NCBI GenBank assembly: GCA_012934845.2
Contig: WNNJ02003776.1
Location: forward strand, 496,001-560,000
DNA: 64,000 bases
Direction: 5' to 3'
Source: Pomphorhynchus laevis
Taxonomy: Eukaryota > Acanthocephala > Palaeacanthocephala > Echinorhynchida > Pomphorhynchidae
Made by a program: the position numbers and the translations under genes. This document shows, one piece after another, positions 10,548 to 21,560 of this stretch. The notes beneath the pieces are model-generated. The model had not been told where the DNA came from and ran no database searches. It was given only the letters and a program-made list of their open reading frames with translations. Positions within the stretch are counted from its first letter, which is position 1. Every line of letters starts with the position of its first letter.

Positions 10548-10942
10548 TTTAAATCTAGTGAAACAAACTCCCCTTGTGTGATAATAGGTGACAAGGATGG
10601 TAATACACAGTTTGGAATCTGTATAGCGCTAGCAGCAAGAGAAGGATTGAATTGCAACACAGAATCTCCAAGACGAGTTGTTGAGATGTCGTTGTAGAGT
10701 AATGTGGAATTTTCACTATTTAGAGGTAAATGGCTTTCTACAGATCGTGATCGGTTTATTTCTTTAGAATTACCGTTTTCACAGTTTTGAGCATAACAGT
10801 CCACGCAAGTACGACCAGCTTTAGCACAGATGCAACTTCGACATATTGAGTTTTTACTGTTACAGGAACAGCAACGTGAAGAAGTAGACATTACTCGGTT
10901 GGATGTTCGTGAAATAGTTTTACTTGAATTCGTTTGCTCCAT
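10511..10942 (-). CDS. LINE ORF1 N-terminal Cys-rich zinc-finger-like protein
   Basis: A 143-codon frame whose first half holds a dense cysteine cluster, with CCSC, CRSC, CAKAGRTCVDC and NCEN within about 35 residues. Clusters of this pattern head the ORF1 of many invertebrate CR1-like elements and probably bind zinc and nucleic acid. The second half is Ser/Asn-rich. The frame ends within ORF1 proper (10547-9756). Confidence 0.65.
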   Translation of the reverse strand: MEQTNSSKTISRTSNRVMSTSSRCCSCNSKNSICRSCICAKAGRTCVDCYAQNCENGNSKEINRSRSVESHLPLNSENSTLLYNDISTTRLGDSVLQFNPSLAASAIQIPNCVLPSLSPIITQGEFVSLDLKCTALDCPIYSS

Positions 10943-11136
10943 CTGTCTTGGTTGTCGTTTGTGCCCTTTGTGTCGTGATCAAATTACGTATTTGTATTGT
11001 ATTTACTTTAGATCTCAAACTTTTTTGGAAGATGTAAGTAGTTAATAGGGATAACAAGATAGTTTAAACTTGTGTTTAATCTCTCAAACTTTTTTAGGTA
11101 ACCTAAAAAATAATTATAAAATAATTATTATTTTAT

Positions 11137-11465
11137 TATTTATTAATTATTTTATTAATTATTTATTAATTATAAATCGCCTTTCTGCAGCCGCAGAGGT
11201 CTGACCAAACGACATACACACAGTGCTTGACTCGCATTACACGTGAAATCGGTGTTGCCCTATGCCGCGCGGCGTCGATATGCATCCGGGGTTACCGTTC
11301 TTCAAGTGGAAAGGCCGTCCGCCTCGAGCAACAGGAGCCTTAGCTAAAGCACACGCCCCGTAACATGAAATTCAAACATAATGATATTTGGGTTAAATTC
11401 CCTTTGTAAACTTTGTGAATAAAGCTTTTCTTCTTTAAAAAAAATATTTATTAATTATTTTAATT
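11137..11465 (+). mobile_element. Short poly(A)-ended retrosequence, unclassified
   Basis: A GC-richer insert (11175-11400) ends with AATAAAGC and an A-run, as expected of a retrotransposed transcript. It is flanked by an identical 19-bp direct repeat AAAATAATTATTATTTTAT at 11118-11136 and 11466-11484, which looks like a target-site duplication. One frame is open for about 55 codons (RSDQTTYTQCLTRITREIG) without a recognised domain. It could be the 3' end of a LINE or a non-autonomous SINE-like unit; I see no clear tRNA-type A and B boxes. Confidence 0.55.
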
Positions 11466-11485
11466 AAAATAATTATTATTTTATA

Positions 11486-12230
11486 GTAACCTAGTTTAAA
11501 ATATGTATCTATTAAATTATTTAAATGATTTTGAAGAAAGCCAATATCATTACATATTGTTGCAATTCTTAAAATTTCATTATTTAATGTATTATATTTT
11601 ATATTATATGGTATGCATGAATGCTCATGCAAAAATATGTTTCTTGTAAATTTAAATATGTCATCTTTACGATATAAATTAATAGTAGTTTTAGTTAATG
11701 TTAATTTAATGTTCATATCTAGATATATACCTTCTTTATCATTAATATTGGTTTTATTAAGAATAAGGCTACCTGGATAAATTTGTTCACTTAATTGAAT
11801 AAAAATTATTAGAATTAAATACACATATATCATCAATGTATCGAAACATATATTTCATATATTTATATTGTTTAGATTTAGTTTTTACACAGTTATGAAC
11901 AAATTCATATTCTATAAAGCTTAAAAACAAGTCAGCTATAATTGGGCTACTATTACCACCCATTGGAACACCTTTTACTTGTCTAAATATAGATGTCCCT
12001 ACTTTTAAATAATTTTGATTTATCAAAATATTTAAGGATTCTATTAATTCAATTTTATCCATATATTTATATTTACTTGATGGTTTAATTTTTGTTAGAT
12101 AGGCGTTATAATTATTATAACATATATATGTATATCTTTTTCCGAATTTAAGATTAATTAATTTTACTAACGCTTCTTCAATATATATGGAATGCATGAA
12201 TACACATGCAAAAATATGCTTTTAATTAAA
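11486..12230 (-). mobile_element. PLE (Naiad-like) copy, RT palm region
   Basis: Minus-strand coding sequence carries KGVPMGGNSSPIIADLFLSF and the catalytic YIDDICVFNSNNF, then the thumb. It continues on the other side of the CR1-type LINE at 4656. The copy is 5'-truncated near 12230 and broken. Confidence 0.8.
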
Positions 12231-12277
12231 AATTAGAATAAAAAATTAATCTTTAAAAAATTAAAGATCACCTTTTA

Positions 12278-12322
12278 TCGTTCACAGCGTATAAACATCG
12301 ATGTTTATACGCCGTGAACGAT
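12278..12322. repeat. 45-bp near-perfect palindrome
   Basis: ATCGTTCAC.GCGTATAAACATCGATGTTTATACGC.GTGAACGAT, with one unpaired position per side. Its core (GCGT.TAAACATCGA) is the outer end of the inverted repeat at 16434-16638, so it looks like two ends of that family fused back to back. Confidence 0.7.
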
Positions 12323-12930
12323 TAATGAATCACCTTTTATATTTATTATACTTTTTAGTTTCTTCGAAATGAAAGTTTTTATAAATTTGACCTTGGGTAT
12401 TTTATCTGCACTTAATTATGCGTTTGCATTCACAATAAAATAATTTAACTAATTGTATGTGAATTAGTGTTTGATTGTGTTGTATTCATATTGTCATCAT
12501 ATTCAATTTGTTCACAACAAATTTATAATTAGTTTAAAATTAGTTTATTTAATTTGGCTAGATATATTCATCTTCAAGAATAAAACAATCATTACCTTAT
12601 TAATAAGTAAATTTTTTTAAATTCGTTATTTCAAGTGTTAAATAATTTCGGTGGATCGAAAATTTACTATCTAGTGACTAACCAGATGCACTTATCTTAT
12701 CATTAATAATAAAATATATCTGTACAGATGAAAAAAGGTTTTGATGTATTCCGAAAATATTAAAATAAATGGATGCATTATGTAAATAATAATTAATTTA
12801 CAATATTTAGTCATTTACCAAAGAATCAAAATATGAAAATATGAAGATAAGATGTATCATTGGCAACTAGTTAGCTATTTACAGCATTTGAATATATTTT
12901 ATCAACTTCATCTACACGATATGAATAAAT
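12323..12930. other. AT-rich spacer
   Basis: No gene or repeat was recognised apart from simple AT-rich sequence. Confidence 0.4.
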
Positions 12931-13163
12931 TAAATCAGCTAACTGAGTCTACGTATTTAATATAATTATAAAATAAACAAAACATAATAATGCTAAATCA
13001 AAAAGTAATAATTAAATAATAAAATTAATAATTGTTTTTAGATTTTCTATAATTTAAATCAAGTTAAAAAAATGAAATTTAAAATAAAAGTCAATTTTTA
13101 TGAATTGACTAATAAATAACAGACGTTGTATCAGAATAAGAATTAGAGGTCATCAGGAGGAAC
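12931..13163 (-). mobile_element. PLE (Naiad-like) 3' tail fragment
   Basis: The tail runs from the terminal TCAGCTAACTGAGTCTACGT to GAGGTCATCAGGAGGAAC, where it stops at the first bases of the structured segment. No coding part remains. Confidence 0.75.
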
Positions 13164-15584
13164 GGGTAGAAAGAAACAATTCGTTATCAATTACACGCAG
13201 TTTAATACAACACAGTTCTAAACAATTTGTACGAGTACATGCTCGAGGATTTTATAATTTTATAAAAGATTGCAATAAAGGCACTACAGAATCCTATCCT
13301 TCAAACGTTTGTATACAGATAATTTCAATTTCTTTTGGATTACATTTCTCTATAGATTGTATCTAAGGTTTTAAAGAAGGAGACCATAAACACATGGATT
13401 CGTCTTTTACATATTTTTGCGATTTAAAAATTGTGATTAGTTTAGTAAGAGCACAAATGCGTACGTGATTTCGCTTAAACAACCGAATTAAAAAAATCAT
13501 ATACAATAACGAAAAGATAAAAATGATAAGTTAAAAGTCCAACAGAATTATCACTTCAGTTATGATTCAGTATTTCGCTTCCCAATTACAATTGTTTACA
13601 ATTTACAACTTGTTCTTCAAACTAAGCATCGCGATGAATTGTGTTCATCACGATCTCACTATTAGACACGTACACTTTTTATAAATTAATATTCACTTTG
13701 AATAGCAATATATTAAAAAATGTCAAGAATAATCGGTATGACATAGCAGTCACTTTAGATCCGTAAAATATTTAATTTAGGAACTATTTTCATCTGTATC
13801 ACAATAATTTGCAATTTTATTGCATCGTCTGGTACGTCTTCTAATAATAAATATGATTTAATAGCTACCTGTATTAATCTTTTATATCAATGTATTTTAA
13901 ATAATTCAAATTATTATAATTCAATTTACAAAATTGAATTATTACAAACTTAAATTATTAAATTGAGTGTTTAGTTTTTATGCTAAATTACATACAATTC
14001 ATAAAAAAATAATTTATAATTATTATAATTATAACATAATTATTTAATTTTTATATTAATTATTAATTATATAATTAATAATTTATTATTAATTTAATAA
14101 TATTCAAATAATTTATTAGAATCAGTATTTATTTTCAAACTATTCAATTTAAAGAGACGCCGCGATGGTACTTCTCGCTCCATTACAAACAAATATCGTG
14201 CAAACTAGTTCAACGCTTACATAACGTTTCACTTATGTAAAAAGCATCTTTCGCCACAGCGTTGAAGTAGTTTAGAATGATGTTTGCTCCATTTGTCATT
14301 TATGGCTTGAAAGTATTCTGGCCGGACCTCATAGAAAGTAATTTGGCTGCCATCGATAAAATTAAATGAACATATTTAAAAATGGTTTCTTTATCTTTCG
14401 CAGAAAATATCTTTCTCAATTTTATCTCGTATCTTAGACGAACCCCCATTAGGTTAGGAACCTATGCTTAAACTAAATCTTCCAAGTACATTCGCATCCC
14501 TTATCTATGTTCCAAGATGAAATGCTAAAATTAACAATGTTAGTTGGGAATTATGCAAACTCCTGCGATACTGCAACTGATAATGTGAAAACATTCTTTC
14601 TCAAATGTCCTCGAATTTTTCGCTTATTGAAAAAACGGTTACCACGATAAGATCTGTGAAAATTCCATTCCTTGTCAAAGCAGAAATGTTTATTTCCCAT
14701 GTCGATTTTGCCAACAACCTTACAAAGAACAATTACATATTCAAAAATGTTAGTTTTAAAAGGTATTTTACTCACGCGAGAACAGTAATAATTCATTTAA
14801 CGTTTCGGCCCTTCTCAATGGCTCTTTTTTAATCTCAGTGACCCTTTTTAAGCAAGGCTCACTGAGATTGGAAGATACGTCAAATTAATTATTATTGATA
14901 GTGTTTGAGTAAGATGCATTTTAAAACTAACATAAGTTGGCACACATGTAATTCTATCATATTCGGCAATGCTCTACTCATTTTGATTTCTCTTCAAGTC
15001 ATTGTTGAAATAATGATTTTAACAGTGATTTTAACTTATGCGGTGATTTTAATTTATCTAGCTTGTAAATCTTTTCTTTTTTGGTTTATTGCATTATTGT
15101 ATAAACTAATATTTTCAATTACTCGTGGCAAATGGGTTGATAAATAAATTTTTCTCTCATTCCTCAACTTGAAAAAAATTCAATCCATTTCTTTCCAATC
15201 AATTTTTGGGACAATGAGCATCTTTGACAATATAAATAATGTATTTTCCCACATACAAAACAATATTTTCCCATTTAAAAAAACATGTCGGGACACTGAA
15301 ATTAATTATTTTATCTGATAAATTAAATATTTTATTAAATATTTTATTATTAAATTATTAATAATAATTTAATAATAATTTAATATTTAATAATTTATTA
15401 TTAAATTAAATTATTACATAATTTTGCTTTCGATGCGAGTATTTATTCCAATTATATGGAATTTATTATTATTTTTATTTTAGATGCGAGTATTTATTCC
15501 ACTTATATGAAATTTATTATTTTTAAATTTATCTACCATTCCTGTCATAAATTGGAATTGGCAATTATTCAACGCTTATTTATG
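13164..15584. other. Long region without recognised gene
   Basis: Mixed-complexity sequence. At 14832-14875 there is a short hairpin (AATCTCAGTGA and its complement). The stretch 15300-15420 is almost pure A/T with self-complementary runs. A hydrophobic 80-codon frame at 14905-15147 has no recognisable family and no splice context, so I do not call it. Probably intergenic or intronic. Confidence 0.4.
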
Positions 15585-15640
15585 AATGGGTCATCCAAAT
15601 GTTCGTTTGCACTCTGCTAAGATCACTCGGGAAGAGTGTT
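15585..15640 (+). repeat. Solo copy of fold-back element core
   Basis: ATGGGTCATCCAAATGTTCG and the following bases to GGGAAGAG match, with few differences, the central loop of the fold-back element at 18110-18299, but here the inverted arms are absent. Confidence 0.6.
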
Positions 15641-15959
15641 GAAGTAAATTTTGTTCTCTAAGTTTGTGAAGATATTCCTTAGGAACTTGCGAAATCTTAA
15701 GATTCTAAAATACATTATGTGTCCAAATAATATGACATCGATAATCCGAAGATTGAAATTTATGGACTTCTCGAATTATGTCATTCGAAAAATATTTGTA
15801 TCCCATAAATTCAGGCAGTATCAAGATATTAAAACAGCGTATTAAATACATATTTCGATATTTTGAACTTACCATATTTAATTATTATAACATAATCATT
15901 CATTATTCATAAATTCTATTTGCTGTTAGTTATTATTGCTTTAACTGCTTAATCAATTC

Positions 15960-16375
15960 AAATTTTTAAAAACCTAGGTTTTATTTGATTTTTATGTAAT
16001 TTTGGATTCCAATATAATATAGGTATAGTTTTATTATCTAATTCAACCTTTATACCCTTTTTATCCATTATAGAACAGTAACTTGTAATAATTGTTTCTA
16101 AACTCAACTCACTACGTTCATATGTTGGATTTACATTTAAATCATTAGAATTAACCTCTTTCATTAGTATATCATAATAAAGCTTTTTGCACATGAAGAC
16201 AAAGTTATTACTAGCTTTATCAATAGTTGTTATTATATAGTTATCCTTTAATTTAGTAAGTTCTTTATACATATCTTTATTAATTTTTTCTTTCCTTTTA
16301 TAATTGTTTGTTATTTTCATTATATTTTTAATTTTATCAAATATATAATCTTTTCATATGTTTATCTTAGATATA
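15960..16375 (-). mobile_element. PLE (Naiad-like) fragment, RT N-terminal region
   Basis: The frame 16320-15958 encodes ITTIDKASNNFVFMCKKLYY and PILYWNPKLHKNQIKPRF, the RT motif 1-2 region, also found at 50030-50470. Both ends are truncated. Confidence 0.8.
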
Positions 16376-16433
16376 TTCAAGCTTTCACTATTAATCAGAA
16401 TGCAAATTATCATAAAATATTATTTTGTTTATG

Positions 16434-16638
16434 GCGTTTAAACATCGAAATGATTAGAAAAAATATTGTCACAAATGTTCGACTATTGTAATAGTTATTT
16501 TCAAGTGTTATGTTAAAAAAAGTGTTAGTTTCAAGTGTCATGTTTCAAATGTTATAGCATAAAACTTGAAAAGGACTATTGCAATAGTCAAATATTTGTG
16601 AGCAATAATTTTTTCTATTCCTCTCGATGTTAAAACGC
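16434..16638. repeat. Inverted repeat, arms about 75 bp, possible PLE end pair
   Basis: Arms 16434-16508 and 16562-16638 are reverse complements with a few differences (outer end GCGTTTAAACATCGA). The inner part of the right arm reads ACTTGAAAAGGACTATTGCA, then ATAGTCAAATATTTGTG. The order (G)AAAAGGA, self-complementary stem, then (G)AAA resembles decayed minimal hammerhead motifs of PLEs, but the catalytic box is not canonical. It could equally be a MITE. Confidence 0.55.
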
Positions 16639-16909
16639 CCTGAACAATCTAAACGCACATCGAACTTATCATTGGACAATAAAATATTATATATAAAAGT
16701 TTATGCGCTGAATTCTGCATATTTAATGTTAAAAAGGAATTAGAACCATGCTTTCTAAAACTAACTATTTTGGAGCAGGATCGACGAAATTAATTTAATT
16801 TCCATAATTAGAAAAATTATTATTTGTATAATAAATTGTATGTAGCAAACTGCAGTTCTACGATGCTCTTGATTCCAGATATGGCTAGCAGACACACAAC
16901 TCGCTTTCT

Positions 16910-17340
16910 TGTTAGTGTGGAGATTTGTTCAACATGTCACATGCTTAGTATTGTCAGGCAGGTGGGTTGCCGACAATCCGCCACAATGTAGTTCGAGATT
17001 TGATTGCTAAAGCTATCGTGCGTTTCAAACTATGTATGGATTAAGTCGACTCTTCAGGCAGTACCTGAGATTGTGACTTTCACTGGTTTTGTTGGTTATG
17101 GTACGGAGCGGTCCTTACTGAACATCAATGTGTTTAATCATCTTGCTCCATCCTACTCAGCTGGTCCGGTCTCATCAGAATTCATGTATAATGAACAACA
17201 AAAACGAGCAAATATGGTGAAAGGGTCGCGCGTATCGAGAGAGCTTACTTGTGTCGATGATTTTTGCTTTGAATGGGGCACTAGACCTTCTGCGTCGAAA
17301 GTGTTAAAACGGATCGCGCAGCTCAGAGCTTCCTGATCGT
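16910..17340 (+). mobile_element. LINE C-terminal fragment, decayed
   Basis: Pieces in two frames read VVRDLIAKAIVR, then a 110-codon run with HLAPSYSAGPVSSEF and ending ASKVLKRIAQLRAS. They align in order with the C-terminal region of the LINE at 41044-48889 and its relatives (RHNA.RD, TFAPSH..., then a final helix). The frames are broken and the fragment is 5'-truncated. Confidence 0.5.
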
Positions 17341-18109
17341 CCCTCCATTATAATGAATACATTAATTCCCTTCGATGTAGAATCGGATTTGTATTGGCAA
17401 GGGCTTCGTCGATGTGCATTCGGTTAGCACGATCTACCAGAAACAACCAAATTCAAAATGGTTTCAAACATAATGTTTTCATGGGACCCATTAGCGGGTA
17501 ACCATGTAAATGTGATAATATAATTTAATTGAAAAAATATACCCTTAAAAGAAATAATAAATTGTATGCAATAAAAATATGTTTTCGGAGGATGGTACTA
17601 GAAACTAGCAAATATAAAAATAATATATATTTTTTGTATTCCTTCAATTCTGCTCCAAAATAAAAAAAATCCAATATTGTCCAAAATCATCAAATTCCGC
17701 AGATAGAAATATTAATTTGTTTGCGGTATAATTCAAGTGTATCATTTAGCATTCAGTATTATTTTAGCATTTAGTATTAATGACATTATTTAGCATTTAT
17801 TATTATTTTAAATTTAGTTAAATTGCTAAAAATCCTAAACCAAATTTAACATTTTAATGCCTTTACCCAAAACTAATACATTTAGTGCATCTTAAAAATC
17901 ATTATTTCAATTTTACTGCTAAGTTTAATAAATTACTTCAATAAATACTTGTAGCTAATTCTAACAAGGAAACAAAAGTCCTACCAGGTAAGATTACTTA
18001 TCATTACTTTGCACATTTTTATTTGTATTAATCCTTAATATAGTTAACATAAAGAAAAACGCTATGAAATTTTAAATAAGGCTAAATAATATATATCTTT
18101 TTTATTTTA
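17341..18109. other. AT-rich spacer
   Basis: Low-complexity sequence with repeated TTTAGCATT motifs near 17730-17800. No gene was seen. Confidence 0.4.
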
Positions 18110-18299
18110 TTCTGGTTGTGGCACAATATTATTCTTACAGCAGGATGCTACTAATCAGTTTTATTTATAAATGGGTCATCCAAATGTTCGTTTGCATTTT
18201 GCTAAGATCACCCGGGAAGAATACATAATGATTAGTAGCGTCCTGCTGTATCAAGAATAGGAACAATAGCTGTGAGGATAATATTGTGCACAACCAGAA
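18110..18299. repeat. Fold-back element (MITE-like)
   Basis: The outer arms TTCTGGTTGTGGCACAATAT (from 18110) and its complement ending CAACCAGAA (18299), plus the inner arms CAGCAGGATGCTACTAATCA (18139-18158) and TGATTAGTAGCGTCCTGCTG, pair with few mismatches. The loop carries GGGTCATCCAAATGTTCG, found alone at 15585-15640. No coding sequence; a non-autonomous DNA element is the simplest reading. Confidence 0.6.
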
Positions 18300-18363
18300 G
18301 AATTTCAGTTCACAGATGCATTCATGTTAAATTAAATTTTATATTATTAATAATAATTAAATA

Positions 18364-20395
18364 TTAGAGTAAGTATAATGAATGATCAGATTCTAAATTC
18401 TCACCGATCGGCAAGGATTTTGTAAGCTCCGGCTTATTACTGTACTTTTTAGAGTTATTTCTTTGTGATCGCTGATATTCTTCGCTATCATGTTCATGCG
18501 ATCCATGAGCGTTGCTGTGACGCTTATCTTCCGATTCGGTTGATGTATTCGCGGCCGCGGTGGTGGCGGTTGTAATGAATTCGTTATTTCTTCGAACCAT
18601 GTTTGAGCAACTCTTCAAAATTGATGCGATATTACTACTTTTATTCGTAATTAAGTGATTGGTGGTATTTGTTGTCACTATCATTTGTACTGCCGCTGGT
18701 GCGTCGTCATGTTGATCATGCTCAACACCTTGAACATCAACAACATTGTCGGGTAGTATAAGATCATCACACATGTTGAGTAACTGATGAATGATCAGGT
18801 TGAGATGATCATTACAATTGTCGGGTGTATGATCGGCAACACTAGATTGGCTGCAATTCATCGTGGAAATTCCGGTTTTACCATTGTCAATCATAGTTTC
18901 TTCTTGGTTACTACTCGATGATACAAAGAAAGGCGCAGCAGATTCGTCGGCACCGGGTTCGTTGATAGAACCAGAAGCAAATTTTGCAAATTCATTCGAT
19001 GGATTGCAATCAAGCCCATATTTAGGATCATATGATGTAAATGACATCATTGGTATTGTTGAATTGCTGTTAAGTATAAATGATGACGATTCAAACTCCA
19101 ATCCCTGTTGAGATGATCCTTTTAATTTTATCGTCAAGTTATCATTATCCTTGATTGGACAACAAATTAGATTATTGTATTCGTTCATTTGATTATTATT
19201 TATTTGCATATCATTACTAGCTAAGGGATGCATTGAACTCTGATGCAGCTCACCAAGTTGTTGGATCTTATTTATTTGATCGGTAACTTGTCCTGTCGGT
19301 GAATTAGCAGACATCAATAGATGACTTTCAGCATCAGTTGTAGTTGCACAATAAGTAAATATCATTTCTTTTTCGAAATCTGTTTGACCGTAGTCCGACG
19401 ATTGCTTTCTAACTTTGGTAAGAGATTTGGCTACATCAGTATCGTCATTATCGTCTACATTAAGCTGGGAATGATGATGCTGAAAAACATCATTAGTAGC
19501 ATCGAATGGAGTATCGTGCTTAGTGATATTGGCAGGAATGTCATCGTTACATTGAGACGCATGCTTGTTTATCGGTTCATTATCTGCGACTATCGTAGAA
19601 GTGGCGCTCACAGCATTATACTCAGTTTCAATTGATCTGGAGTTATATGTATCACAACGTCTAGTCATACAGGGTAGTCTTATCACATCACGAGTTCGGC
19701 TCAAAGCACAAGTGTCTGGCTCGAAGAGGCGTTTCCCGGGTTCACCTGTTTCCTGGTGTCCACCATCAAATGTGGATATTGGGATCTGATCAAGTGACGC
19801 TAGCATTGCTTTGGCGTTGCCTCTCATTATTGCAATAGAGATGCGCTGGTATAAATGCGTGATCGTCACGGCGTAAGTGACTCCGCTTGTCCGGCTCATG
19901 TTATTTGCAACCCGTTTGATGACCCTGTTTCCCTCTTCATTCCATCCCCCAAACGACTCCACTACAGCGGCTGAGAATATATACCCCGCTGCTTCGACCC
20001 TGCTCTTGTACTTTCGGTCTTTAACATTAATCGCATACGACGTAGCGGCGGCGAGCTTTGCGTTAGCAGCTGAGCGACGGTATGCCGTCTGTTGGGGGTG
20101 AGTGACTGCAAAGTCGATTGCATGGGGAGGATCCCCATAAAATAGGATGTCTGCCGGCCGTTCACGTAGGTCCGGGATAATACCTCGCACTTCCAGAGCT
20201 ACATCCATCCGGGCTGATTGTGCGGCTGCGAATACCACGTCACGAATAGCATTATGCCGCAGTCCTTGATAACCCCCGTATTGGCATGTTAGCGAGTGTA
20301 TGCCTTCCTTATCAGCTATGCGCATGCAGCGGCCGCATCTATAATTCCTTTCGTGTAAAGGAATTCCAAGCCAATTTATTCCATTAAATATTAGT
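18364..20395 (-). CDS. Chimeric ORF: LINE C-terminal domain plus disordered tail
   Basis: The frame 20325-18364 (653 codons from ATG) is uninterrupted and stays open upstream to about 20395. Residues 1-185 match the C-terminal domain of the LINE family seen at 41044-48889: CGRC just before the ATG, HSLTCQYGGYQGLRHNAIRD (11-30), LRERPADILFYGD (53-65) and AIDFAVTHP (69-77), then LYQRISIAIMRGNAKAMLAS. The CxxC...H.LTC cluster looks zinc-binding, and the RPAD...IDFAV pattern is reminiscent of restriction-like endonucleases, though catalytic identity is uncertain. Residues from about 230 to 653 are unrelated, rich in Asn, Ser, Asp, Thr and His, and look disordered. A frame this long is not expected by chance in such AT-rich DNA, so the tail is or was coding. 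It could be a host exon fused to a LINE, or a C-terminal extension of the element itself. Confidence 0.6.
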
Positions 20396-20726
20396 AGTAA
20401 ATTAAAAAGAGTATAATTATATAATCATAATATATTAAATAATATTATATATTATAATATAACCATATATCATACATATTAGATTATAATATTATAAATA
20501 TAAGTTTATAATAATCACAATTTGAGATAATATGATTTTTAAAATCAAACAAAGTGGCGCCTATGTAGTTTATAAGTAATTTCAAACCTGCTTGTTATTT
20601 GTTGAAATTTAATAAATTAGCACATCTTATTTTATAAAAGGATAACGCCTTCACCTGACTTTATCTTATATTTTTGCAATAATGAAATATTTGCAAAAAT
20701 GTTGAATAACAAATTAAGCAAATAAT
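20396..20726. other. AT-rich spacer
   Basis: ATATTA-rich low-complexity sequence at 20420-20510, then unremarkable sequence. No gene was seen. Confidence 0.4.
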
Positions 20727-20756
20727 TATTGGAGCTGGATCAAATAAAAGAAGAAA

Positions 20757-20804
20757 ATATTTTTGAAATTTCGTTAACTACTGTTAGCATCTTCAGAAAA
20801 TTTC
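20757..20804 (-). ncRNA. Candidate minimal hammerhead ribozyme, left arm
   Basis: On the minus strand: stem I strand AAATTTT (803-797), catalytic box CTGAAGA (20796-20790, fits CUGANGA), a variable stem II region with UAAC/GUUA pairing, GAAA (20772-20769), a very short stem III, and a UUC cleavage triplet at 20767-20765. AAAA follows it and pairs with the UUUU before the box. Minimal hammerheads with one-pair stem III are known in PLE terminal repeats and are thought to act as dimers. Confidence 0.6.
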
Positions 20805-21281
20805 AGTGTTTTTTAAAATGTGCATGCTTATATAAAAAGTTCAAAATGATCACCGCCATTTGCTTTGGGCAGGTGCTGTTGTTAGCGATAACCAGCTGCT
20901 TTCACTGTTGTTTGAATTTTTGACACGATATTGGCCACTTTGAAGGTACACAAAACGCAATGAAAAAGGATGATTCGAAATAGTTAAGAAACAAAAATAA
21001 TTACCATAATATTTTCATTTAAAATAAATAATTTAAAAAATTGAGAAAATATAAAAATAATAATTAAAAGTACCAGAAAAATTAAATAAAGTATAAAAAT
21101 AAGATAGAAAAAATTATTTAAACAAAATAATCGTTTACAACATCTTCACAAAATATTTAAATTTGCGTCAGGTTTATTATTCGGCATAATAATATTGGAG
21201 TTTTTATGAATGTAATAACCAAGAATTTTTTTATTTAAACAATTGGTTTCTTTTGCTAAAAAAACAGCATTATTATAGTCA

Positions 21282-21488
21282 AATCAGCTAACTGAGTCTA
21301 CGTATTTAATATAATTATAAAATAAACAAAACATAATAATGCTAAATCAAAATTTAATAATTAAATAATAAAATTAATAATTGTTTTTAAATTTTCTATA
21401 ATTTAAATCAAGTTAAAATAAAAAATTTAAATTTAAAATAAACGTCATTTTTATGAATCGAATAATAAATAATAGACGTTGTATATTG
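21282..21488 (-). mobile_element. PLE (Naiad-like) 3' tail inserted in the PLE dimer
   Basis: The terminal TCAGCTAACTGAGTCTACGT and the following 190 bp of the common tail interrupt the left arm. The two flanks (GACTATAATAATGC on one side, TATTGTGATCTAAATTT on the other) are contiguous in the right arm at about 22280. Confidence 0.75.
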
Positions 21489-21560
21489 TGATCTAAATTT
21501 AAACTTTGGTCTACAATAGCGCTACTTAGGCCCTTTTTGAGTTTGTATTTATTAAATACA

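Larger units (their letters stand above)
4657..11110 (-). mobile_element. CR1/L2-type LINE, near full length, interrupted
   Basis: Read on the minus strand it holds a Cys-rich ORF1 start (10942-10511), ORF1 (10547-9756), an AP-type endonuclease (9719-9245, continued 7262-6575) and an RT (6480-4794). The 3' end at 4657-4670 carries ATTCT-type short repeats, typical of the CR1 superfamily. It lies inside a PLE copy and is itself split at 7262/9245 by a second LINE in plus orientation. Its coding parts carry only a few disruptions, so it is younger than the PLE host copy. Confidence 0.8.

Noticed and set aside
11137-11465. tRNA-derived SINE
   Set aside because: No A box and B box at the expected spacing, so it is left as an unclassified retrosequence.
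14905-15147. 80-codon hydrophobic frame that could be a small membrane protein
   Set aside because: AT-rich composition gives Ile/Leu/Phe-rich frames by chance, and there is no splice, start or homology support.
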